From contig CAYQPF010000095.1 of the NCBI GenBank assembly GCA_964419225.1, forward strand, positions 1-19,387: a DNA stretch of 19,387 nt, read 5' to 3'. The position numbers and the translations under genes were made by a program. Below the pieces are notes generated by a model. That model did no database searches and was not told the DNA's origin. It worked only from the letters and a program-made list of their open reading frames with translations. Source of the DNA: CAYQPF01 sp964419225 (GTDB lineage: Bacteria; Cloacimonadota; Cloacimonadia; Cloacimonadales; CAYQPF01). How positions within the stretch are numbered: the stretch's first letter is position 1; every line of letters begins with the position of its first letter. Shown here in pieces: positions 1 to 6,514 of the stretch.

Positions 1-13
1 TAAGGAGAAAGTA

Positions 14-41
14 GGCAGTGTGCAGTAGGCAGGGGGCAGTT
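14..41. repeat. Degenerate heptamer tract, GGCAGTN-like, four units
   Basis: Four consecutive 7-bp units fit GGCAGTN: GGCAGTG, TGCAGTA, GGCAGGG, GGCAGTT. A run of four G follows. The period is exact and the units differ by one or two bases, so this is a short degenerate tandem repeat with no sign of coding. Confidence 0.65.
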
Positions 42-82
42 GGGGAAAGAAAAAGGATTGAGAAATGATCACATTTCACACA

Positions 83-117
83 ACTCATGACTCATGACTA
101 TGGACTCGCGACTCTTT
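83..117. repeat. Degenerate heptamer tract, ACTCATG-like, five units
   Basis: Five consecutive 7-bp units: ACTCATG, ACTCATG, ACTATGG, ACTCGCG, ACTCTTT. The first two are identical and the rest keep the ACT start. The period matches the tract at 14-41 but the unit sequence is unrelated, 41 bp further on. Confidence 0.7.
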
Positions 118-154
118 CACTTCCCTTTCCTCCCTTGGTGTTCATGAATGAAAA

Positions 155-183
155 TTGCTTGAATTACCTATACTTTTTACAAT
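155..183 (+). promoter_or_regulatory. Possible sigma70-type promoter for the paralog array
   Basis: TTGCTT (155-160) and TACAAT (178-183) are separated by 17 bp, which fits a vegetative promoter. It would drive the first paralog from about position 190. Short AT-rich boxes of this kind arise easily by chance, and consensus promoters for this lineage are not known to me, so the call is weak. A lone TTGACA at 207-212 has no good partner box. Confidence 0.25.
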
Positions 184-291
184 AAAATCGGTATGACTTA
201 GCCATTTTGACATATGCCAGGAAATTGTTCAGCAATATAACAAGATTGGTACATTTTATGCTTTATGTTGAATATGATTAGCAAGGGTAAT

Positions 292-328
292 TATGATATG
301 TCTGGAGGAACATTTTTTTCATATCATA
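292..328 (+). promoter_or_regulatory. 9-bp perfect inverted repeat with an SD-like loop in the leader
   Basis: TATGATATG (292-300) is the exact reverse complement of CATATCATA (320-328). The 19-nt loop contains GGAGG (304-308) followed by a T run. No start codon follows that GGAGG at a usable distance, so it is not an obvious ribosome binding site. The dyad lies about 55 bp upstream of the first paralog's start and could be an operator or an RNA hairpin; the arms are AT-rich, so stability would be modest. Confidence 0.4.
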
Positions 329-382
329 GTTTCAGATCAATGTAGATTAACTTAAGAGAGAGAGTAGAAATGCGGAGGAAAA

Positions 383-3271
383 ATGGCTCGTATTGTATTA
401 ATGTTATTGATGTGTCTATGTTCTGCTTTGAGTGCCTGGATTAGTGATCCTGTCGCTATTTTGAATGAAGATGCCCGGGTAATGTTTGCCGGAGAAAGTG
501 GAGTGGTTTATAAGAATGGTAATATTTATTTAACGTATTTGCAGAAAGGTGAAACGCATAACTATGTGATGTTGAGCAAATCCTTTGACAGAGGTAATAC
601 CTTTGTACACACTCTGGTAGATTCTGTTATTATCAGCGATAAATGTTTTGCACCAGCTTTGAGTGTGAACAGCACAAATACCTGTTTTGTTTATTATCAG
701 GAGTTAATTGAGCATCCGCTTCAAAGCAGTCTTACTTGTGCTAAAGTGTTAACAAATAACAGTATTTTTTATTCACAGATAAGCAGCGATATTCTTCAAA
801 CACCCTTATTATTGAGAGATGATACATATACAACAGTTTTTTTCCGGAAGCAGGCTATGAAGCAATTATGTAATTTTGTTTATTTCAGTAATTTGGAAAG
901 TAGTAATCTCAAAGAAAATCCTGTAGAAGGCAGAGTTTGTTTTTGGGGGCCAGATGTTATAGATGGACCTTTACATACTAACGGTAATCTTTATATCAGA
1001 AATGGCGGTGGGGGCAATAATGATGGTTGGCCCACATTTATGGGTCAAATCAACTTGGGTGGAGTTATCTGCACTTATAACGGTGGAGCAATATTTCCAA
1101 ATCCACCTTGTAATCCCGAAGATGTTTTTCCTGGAGGATATATTGAAAAATTTCCCCGGATAGAAATTGAAAAGGAATTTCCATCAGAAAGTTACTTCTA
1201 TCCTTTTGGTCAAGATCCCAGTTCTAATCGGGATATAGTTAAAGTAGAAATTATTGGCAATGTAGCAACTTTTCGTACAGGAGATATAACAGAAGGAGAA
1301 GTCAGGCCATTCACAGTGTATTCTTCATATCCTGATGCACAGCATCCAACTACTCCAATTGGTGATTCGTTATGGACAAACTATATCACAATAAAAGATA
1401 CAATTTGGACAGATCCGACACAATTTACGATACCTCAGGACAGAGTAGTATATGTTCCGGCAACTCTTTGGATCAAAGGACATATTTCGGGTAAACAAAT
1501 GTGGAGAAGCACGCAATCTGCATATTTAATCGGGGATATTACTTATATGAATACTCCTATAGGTTCAGATCCTGTAAACAACACGACAGATTATTTCAGT
1601 TTGATTTCCGATAAAAGCATTTTTCTAAAGTATAAATACAGAATAGATGGAGAACCTTTTTCCTGTGCTAATAGTAACGGGCCAACTGCACATGTTTACA
1701 TTTATGGTGCTTTTGCTGCCTTGGGAAATTCTGATCCTAATCCTGACAATAATTGGAGAGAAGACGGTGTTTTTACTTATGAATATCAGCATCCGCATGG
1801 AGCTCCCACCGATTTTTACGGGATTTCACCCTTTACAGGTGCAGACACTTTATTTACCTTTATTGATTTTCATAAATATCAGTTTCCTCCAACAGCGACA
1901 ACTCCTTATTGGAAGAAGTGGCCCTATGGTGATGATGTATATCCAGGTTCAAGTTACCCGATTGTAAGTAACACATCTTATCCCTGGTATGGAACTACAG
2001 ATTGGCCTTGGATCAATCCTGTCTGGCCTGAAAAAAGAGCTGCAGATGTTAATGATCCTAATCCACTTACAGAAACAGTCTATGAGAGAGGTGTTCTGAA
2101 TTTGTGGGGCTCAATAGCTCAAATCCGCAGAGGATTTATGCATCGATCGGGAATAGTAAATGCTGATAGTCCGGATCAAGGTGCGTGGGATCCTGCAAAT
2201 TATAAATTCGGGTCTGCACATCCCTCGACAGGATATGAGAAAAATTACAGGTTTGATCAGCGTTTTAGTACATCTCCCTTTCCCCATTATGCAAATTATT
2301 TGGCATTTGAAAGCAAACCTGTCAGTATAAAATATGATTCTAATGGAGAAATTGTAGAATCAGACAGTTTACAAACAGAGCAATATTACACAGCTTCCTT
2401 TATTAGTAAGGATAATGCTAATATTGCTGAAGTTTATACCTTAGCCGGATGTGACAGCATATTTTGTAAGTTTTCCTCAAATAATGGTGAATCTTATATT
2501 GATTTTAATTTAATTCCGGGAGAGGCTTACTATTCCAGAAATGCCAAGGTTCACGATTTCAAGCTGAAAGATAACGTCGGGTATTTGATGGTTATGCCAA
2601 ATGAGAATAATATTAGGAATTTAGTAACAATCAAAATTGATTTCAACGAACATGAAGCCTCTTTCTGGATAACTTCTATTGGAAATGCAAGTGTGCTTTT
2701 TACAGGACAGAAAAGCAGTTTAACTTTGGCAAACGACGGAAGTTTACTTATATCTTACCAGAATCATATTTATGTTTTAGGCGATTCACTGGACTCTTGG
2801 TTTAGTCAGGAGCAGATTACAGATAACCCGGATATTCGCAAATCTACGATGGTCATGGATGAAAGTGATTCCTTATTTCTTTTTGTGAGTTCTACAAATC
2901 CTGAAGAGAATTTGTCACAATTCGATAAACTTTACTTCTGCAAAGGTTATTTGGACGGGATCACACCTGTGACTGATCATCCTATCCCTGCGGTTGAACC
3001 TTTTTATGTGAAGAATTATCCTAATCCTTTCAATCCGAGTACGACAATAGAGTTCAATCTGCCCGCTCAGGTTGACACAAAATTAGAAATATTCAATATC
3101 AAAGGACAAAAAGTTAGTACTTTGCTGAATAGTAAGATGGAAAAAGGTCTTCATAAAGTTGTCTGGAATGGTACGAATTCTGCCGATAAATCTGTCGGCT
3201 CCGGTATATATTTCTACAAACTGGCAGCCGGAAATAATATAAAAATCCAGAAAATTTTAATGATAAAATAG
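383..3271 (+). CDS. Paralog A: secreted Asp-box / DUF4900-like surface protein with T9SS-type sorting tail
   Basis: A 962-residue exported protein, probably surface-attached; its activity is unknown. Residues 1-18 form a hydrophobic signal peptide (cleavage likely after SALSA). The N-terminal part carries one Asp-box (S67-x-D69-x-G71-x-T-F74) and conserved Cys101, Cys119 and Cys163. At about 190 an insert begins with DGPLHTN and a Gly/Asn-rich loop, continues with GDITY (384-388) and an SLISDKSIFLKYKYRI strand, then a His/Trp-rich block (463-552) and a LWGSIAQIRRGF segment (574-585). This order resembles DUF4900/PilX-like proteins (family recalled, not searched). A second weak Asp-box lies at 698-705. 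The tail starts at NYPNPFNP (878) and runs to the end, typical of Por/TIGR04183 sorting domains. GGAGG at 374-378 supports this start. First of four tandem paralogs; Cys230 and Cys243 are seen only in this copy. Confidence 0.85.
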   Translation: MARIVLMLLMCLCSALSAWISDPVAILNEDARVMFAGESGVVYKNGNIYLTYLQKGETHNYVMLSKSFDRGNTFVHTLVDSVIISDKCFAPALSVNSTNTCFVYYQELIEHPLQSSLTCAKVLTNNSIFYSQISSDILQTPLLLRDDTYTTVFFRKQAMKQLCNFVYFSNLESSNLKENPVEGRVCFWGPDVIDGPLHTNGNLYIRNGGGGNNDGWPTFMGQINLGGVICTYNGGAIFPNPPCNPEDVFPGGYIEKFPRIEIEKEFPSESYFYPFGQDPSSNRDIVKVEIIGNVATFRTGDITEGEVRPFTVYSSYPDAQHPTTPIGDSLWTNYITIKDTIWTDPTQFTIPQDRVVYVPATLWIKGHISGKQMWRSTQSAYLIGDITYMNTPIGSDPVNNTTDYFSLISDKSIFLKYKYRIDGEPFSCANSNGPTAHVYIYGAFAALGNSDPNPDNNWREDGVFTYEYQHPHGAPTDFYGISPFTGADTLFTFIDFHKYQFPPTATTPYWKKWPYGDDVYPGSSYPIVSNTSYPWYGTTDWPWINPVWPEKRAADVNDPNPLTETVYERGVLNLWGSIAQIRRGFMHRSGIVNADSPDQGAWDPANYKFGSAHPSTGYEKNYRFDQRFSTSPFPHYANYLAFESKPVSIKYDSNGEIVESDSLQTEQYYTASFISKDNANIAEVYTLAGCDSIFCKFSSNNGESYIDFNLIPGEAYYSRNAKVHDFKLKDNVGYLMVMPNENNIRNLVTIKIDFNEHEASFWITSIGNASVLFTGQKSSLTLANDGSLLISYQNHIYVLGDSLDSWFSQEQITDNPDIRKSTMVMDESDSLFLFVSSTNPEENLSQFDKLYFCKGYLDGITPVTDHPIPAVEPFYVKNYPNPFNPSTTIEFNLPAQVDTKLEIFNIKGQKVSTLLNSKMEKGLHKVVWNGTNSADKSVGSGIYFYKLAAGNNIKIQKILMIK

Positions 3272-3495
3272 GGACTAGCGTCCAGCATATGGTTCAGATG
3301 GCATATGCCAGGTTTGGATAGTTACAGCCCTGGAGTCATATGATAGAGTTTGAAATAGGGACTAGCGTCCAGCATATGGTTCAGATGTCATATGCCAGGT
3401 TTGGATAGTTACAGCCCTAGAGTCATATGATAGAGTTTGAAATAGGGACTAGCGTCCAGCTTATGGTTCAGATGTCATATGCCAGGTTTTGATAG
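3266..3495 (+). repeat. 87-bp tandem repeat (2.6 copies) between paralogs A and B
   Basis: Units start at 3266, 3353 and 3440; the third is cut after about 56 bp. Units 1 and 2 differ at two positions of 87 (G to T near base 36 of the unit, G to A in its second half). Unit 3 shares the first of these changes with unit 2 and adds two of its own. The first six bases, AAATAG, include the stop codon of gene A. Each full unit contains a small GGAC/GTCC hairpin (3272-3283 in unit 1) and a GCATATG/CATATGC stem with a 10-nt loop (3285-3308; 3372-3395 in unit 2). In unit 3 the second stem is broken. No open reading frame runs through it, and no U tract follows the stems, so terminator function is not evident. 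Confidence 0.95.
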
Positions 3496-3505
3496 AAAAT
3501 GGTGA

Positions 3506-3538
3506 GTTAATGTTGGAGGAAATATGCGGAAATTGATT
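3506..3538 (+). repeat. 33-bp leader/start region identical to 6482-6514
   Basis: The 33 bp spanning the GGAGG ribosome binding site, the start codon and the first five codons of gene B are identical to 6482-6514 before gene C. Identity stops soon after entry into the signal peptide codons. It marks a shared translation-initiation cassette, absent in this exact form from genes A and D. Confidence 0.85.
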
Positions 3539-6424
3539 CTATTAATGTTGCTGTCTGTTATCTGTTCTTTAGGAGCCTGGATAAGTAATCCTGTCTCTAT
3601 TATAAATGAAGATGCACGGGTAATGTTTGCCGGAGAAAGTGCTGTTGTTTACAAGAATGGAAATATATATTTAACTTATTTACAAAAAGGTGAAACACAC
3701 AACTACGTGATGTTGAGCAAATCTTTTGACAGAGGTAATACCTTTGTGCATACTCTGGTTGATTCTGTTGCTGTCCGGGATAATTGCTTTGCCCCGGCCC
3801 TGAGTGTAAGCAATAATAATACCTGTTTTGTCTATTATCAGAAAGGAAATGAGCTTGATCTGCAAAGCGATTTTATGTGTGCAAAGGTTTTAATAAACAA
3901 CGAAATAAGTTATACTTTAATCAGTAGTTATGTTACTCAAAGCCCTCTTTTATTAAAAGATGATAATTATACAAACATTTATTTTCAAAAAAATATTAAG
4001 AAACAATTATGCAATTTTATGTACTTTTTAAATAATCAAAGTTCAAATATATTGTTCAGCGGGGTTTTATCTAAATTAAACTTTTGCGGATCTGAAATCT
4101 TTGATGGGCCAGTACATATAAATGAAGATATTTATTTAGAAAACATAGGAACCGGAGATAATTCAGGATGGACAACTTTTTTTGATAGAGTAACTTCATC
4201 AGGAAGATACAGATATAATACTAATAGTGAAATGTTTCCCCATCCACCCCAACAATCTGTTGAACCAGAATTGGTGTTTAGAGATGGATTAGTAACAAAT
4301 TGTCGTAAACTTGAAGTAGATTTTACATTACCTACAGAGGGTGTGTATTATCCCTTTGGCGAAATAGCCGATCCTGAAATAGACATTGTAAAAGTCGAAT
4401 TGATTGGAGATGTTTTTTCTTATAGGTTAGGAAACATTGTTGAGGTTGATGCAAGAGAATTTACTGTTTATTCTTCATATCCTGATGCAATGCATCCCAA
4501 TACTCCAATAGGTGATTCGTTGTGGACTAACTATATTTCAATACCCGATACCATTTGGACAGAGCCCCAGATACAATCTATTCCAGAAAATGCAGTTATC
4601 TATATACCTTCTGTGCTTTGGATTAAAGGAACAGTTTCTGGAAAACAAACTTGGATCAGTAAGGAATCTACATATATCATAGGTGATATATCCTATACTC
4701 AGACGCTAATTGGAAACTCCCCTTTAGAAAATGAAAGTGACTATTTCGGTTTGATTTCACAGAAGAGTATTATTGTAAAATATAAATACAGAATTGACGG
4801 TGAACCTTTATCCTACGATAATAGTGAAGGGCCCAATGGACATTTATATTTATATGGAGCCTTCGCAGCATTAGGTAATTTTGAAGGTGATAATGATGCT
4901 GATTGGAGAAAGGACGGTGTATTTACATTTGAGTATCAGCATCCACACGGAGCACCAACAGACTTTATCGGTGTTTCGCCATATACAAATGCAGACACCT
5001 TGTATTCTTTCATCGATTTTCATAAATATCAATTTACACCTACTGCAGAAACTCCTTATTGGAAGAAATGGCCGTTTGCTAATGACACTGGTATTCCTGT
5101 CAGTTACCCCTATTCAAACAATAATGATTACCCTTGGTATGGCACTACAGACTGGCCTTGGATCAATCCAGTCTGGCCTGAAAAAAACACTACAAGTACA
5201 AATAACGCTAATCCAAATACTGATGTTATATATAGAAGAGGTACAATACATGTTTGGGGATCAATTGCACAAGTACGCCGAGGATATTTGTACAGATATG
5301 GTCAGATTAATGAAGTCAATCCAGATTTAGGATCATGGGATCCTGATAATTATCAATTTGGCCCTACACATCCTTTTACAGGTTATATCAGCGATTTTCA
5401 TTATGACTATAGAATGACAAATTCTCCTCTGCAATATTTTGCAAGTTATCTTTCTTTAGAAGGTAAGCCAAATTCGATAAAATATGATACAAGTGGAAAT
5501 ATAGAAACTTGTGATAGCACAAATTCAGAATTGTTGTATTACAAATACTTTATTAGTAAGGATAATAACAGTATTGCCAAAGCATATATTGTTGCAGGAA
5601 GTGATAGCATAACTTATGAATACTCTGTAAATAATGGGGCAGATTTTACCAGATTTTCTTTATTCGCTGGAATAGTAAATTTCCCTTACGAATCAGAAAT
5701 ACTTGATTTTAAACTACATAACAATTTTGGGTATTTAATAATGCTTACAGATTCATGGCTGAATAATCGTATAAGCGTTTTCAAGTTAGATCTGGTTAAC
5801 CAAAATTATACTATGTATAGCCAAAACAATTTTTTTAGTAATAATATACCTTTTTCAAATCTTAAAGCCAGTCTTGTCAGAACTAGTACGGGAAAACTAT
5901 TATTGTCTTACTATAAAATCATAAAAAGTTTGAATGATTCAACTTTGGTTTGGAATCTGGTTGGAGTAATAGATAATAATCTGGATATTCGAAGTTCAAC
6001 AATAGTTATGGATGAAAGTGATTCTCTTTTTCTCTTTGTAAATACTACTAACACAGATGAGAATACTTCAAAATTTGATAAACTTTATTTCTGCAAAGGT
6101 TATCTGAACGGGATCACACCTGTGACTGATCATCCAGTTCCTGCAGTTGAGCCATTCTATGCGAAGAACTACCCGAACCCGTTCAATCCCAGTACGACAA
6201 TTGAATTCAATCTGCCCGTTCAGGTTGATACTAAACTCGAAATATTCAATATCAAAGGGCAAAGAGTTACTACTTTGCTGAACAATAAAATGGAAAAAGG
6301 TCTTCATAAAGTGGTCTGGAATGGTACGAATTCTGCCAAGAAATCTGTCGGCTCCGGTATATATTTTTACAAACTGGAAGCTGGAAATAATATTAAAATG
6401 CAAAAATTACTTTTGTTAAAATGA
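3524..6424 (+). CDS. Paralog B: secreted Asp-box / DUF4900-like surface protein with T9SS-type sorting tail
   Basis: A 966-residue paralog of the preceding gene, exported through a signal peptide (cleavage likely after CSLGA, residue 18) and tailed from NYPNPFNP at 882. Asp-box 1 is at 67-74; the second box (S701-V-N-N-G) is degenerate. The insert keeps its landmarks: DGPVHIN (194-200, with Ile where the others have Thr or Ser), GDIS-Y (387-391), GLISQKSIIVKY (409-420), the His/Trp block (about 470-553) and VWGSIAQVRRGY (577-588). It is the most divergent copy in the central block, with TNADTLYSF in place of TGADTLFTF. Its leader and signal peptide match the next gene, but residues about 40-83 match gene A almost exactly, so it looks mosaic. 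GGAGG lies at 3515-3519. Function unknown. Confidence 0.85.
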   Translation: MRKLILLMLLSVICSLGAWISNPVSIINEDARVMFAGESAVVYKNGNIYLTYLQKGETHNYVMLSKSFDRGNTFVHTLVDSVAVRDNCFAPALSVSNNNTCFVYYQKGNELDLQSDFMCAKVLINNEISYTLISSYVTQSPLLLKDDNYTNIYFQKNIKKQLCNFMYFLNNQSSNILFSGVLSKLNFCGSEIFDGPVHINEDIYLENIGTGDNSGWTTFFDRVTSSGRYRYNTNSEMFPHPPQQSVEPELVFRDGLVTNCRKLEVDFTLPTEGVYYPFGEIADPEIDIVKVELIGDVFSYRLGNIVEVDAREFTVYSSYPDAMHPNTPIGDSLWTNYISIPDTIWTEPQIQSIPENAVIYIPSVLWIKGTVSGKQTWISKESTYIIGDISYTQTLIGNSPLENESDYFGLISQKSIIVKYKYRIDGEPLSYDNSEGPNGHLYLYGAFAALGNFEGDNDADWRKDGVFTFEYQHPHGAPTDFIGVSPYTNADTLYSFIDFHKYQFTPTAETPYWKKWPFANDTGIPVSYPYSNNNDYPWYGTTDWPWINPVWPEKNTTSTNNANPNTDVIYRRGTIHVWGSIAQVRRGYLYRYGQINEVNPDLGSWDPDNYQFGPTHPFTGYISDFHYDYRMTNSPLQYFASYLSLEGKPNSIKYDTSGNIETCDSTNSELLYYKYFISKDNNSIAKAYIVAGSDSITYEYSVNNGADFTRFSLFAGIVNFPYESEILDFKLHNNFGYLIMLTDSWLNNRISVFKLDLVNQNYTMYSQNNFFSNNIPFSNLKASLVRTSTGKLLLSYYKIIKSLNDSTLVWNLVGVIDNNLDIRSSTIVMDESDSLFLFVNTTNTDENTSKFDKLYFCKGYLNGITPVTDHPVPAVEPFYAKNYPNPFNPSTTIEFNLPVQVDTKLEIFNIKGQRVTTLLNNKMEKGLHKVVWNGTNSAKKSVGSGIYFYKLEAGNNIKMQKLLLLK

Positions 6425-6425
6425 G

Positions 6426-6467
6426 ACTGGCGTTCTGCTTATGCTTCATATAACTTATGCCAGTTTT
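6426..6467 (+). terminator. Hairpin with short T run after paralog B, related to the 87-bp repeat
   Basis: ACTGGCGT (6426-6433) pairs with ATGCCAGT (6457-6464), eight pairs including one G-U, and is followed by TTTT overlapping the last stem base. It starts two bases after the stop codon. Base by base it aligns with the first half of the 87-bp repeat after gene A, so it is a diverged single copy. The 23-nt loop and short T run suggest weak or partial termination, compatible with transcription continuing into gene C 75 bp away. Confidence 0.5.
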
Positions 6468-6481
6468 AATTGTAGATTTGT

Positions 6482-6514
6482 GTTAATGTTGGAGGAAATA
6501 TGCGGAAATTGATT
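6482..6514 (+). repeat. 33-bp leader/start region identical to 3506-3538
   Basis: Second copy of the translation-initiation cassette seen before gene B: ribosome binding site, start codon and first codons are identical over 33 bp. This points to a recent duplication or conversion that covered the gene B and gene C starts. Confidence 0.85.

Larger units (their letters stand above)
1..382. other. Gene-free leader region upstream of the paralog array
   Basis: No credible coding sequence was found here. The only short open stretch, from an ATG at 144, gives 13 codons and has no ribosome binding site. The region holds two degenerate 7-bp repeat tracts (14-41 and 83-117), a sigma70-like promoter candidate (155-183), a 9-bp inverted repeat (292-328) and a short AG run near 355-363 just before the ribosome binding site of the first gene. 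If the promoter candidate is right, the first gene has a 5' leader of roughly 190 nt. The end of any upstream gene lies outside the window. Confidence 0.6.

Noticed and set aside
144..185. Short leader peptide gene upstream of paralog A
   Set aside because: The 13-codon frame lacks a ribosome binding site and any attenuation-like codon run.
207..221. Another relic of the 87-bp repeat upstream of gene A
   Set aside because: Only CATATGCCAGG (11 bp) matches; flanking bases do not align, so chance is a fair explanation.
1..382. Mobile element end or riboswitch
   Set aside because: No transposase, terminal inverted repeats or target duplication visible, and no known riboswitch motif recognised.
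383..3271. Sialidase call based on Asp-boxes
   Set aside because: Only two boxes per protein and no recognisable arginine triad or RIP motif; Asp-boxes occur in many non-enzymatic propellers.
3266..3495. CRISPR array
   Set aside because: The repeats are 87 bp and directly adjacent with no unique spacers; the units themselves are near-identical throughout.
3272..3523. Stop-codon readthrough extending gene A into the repeat
   Set aside because: After the TAG the frame meets TGA within 25 codons, and the protein already ends in a complete sorting tail.
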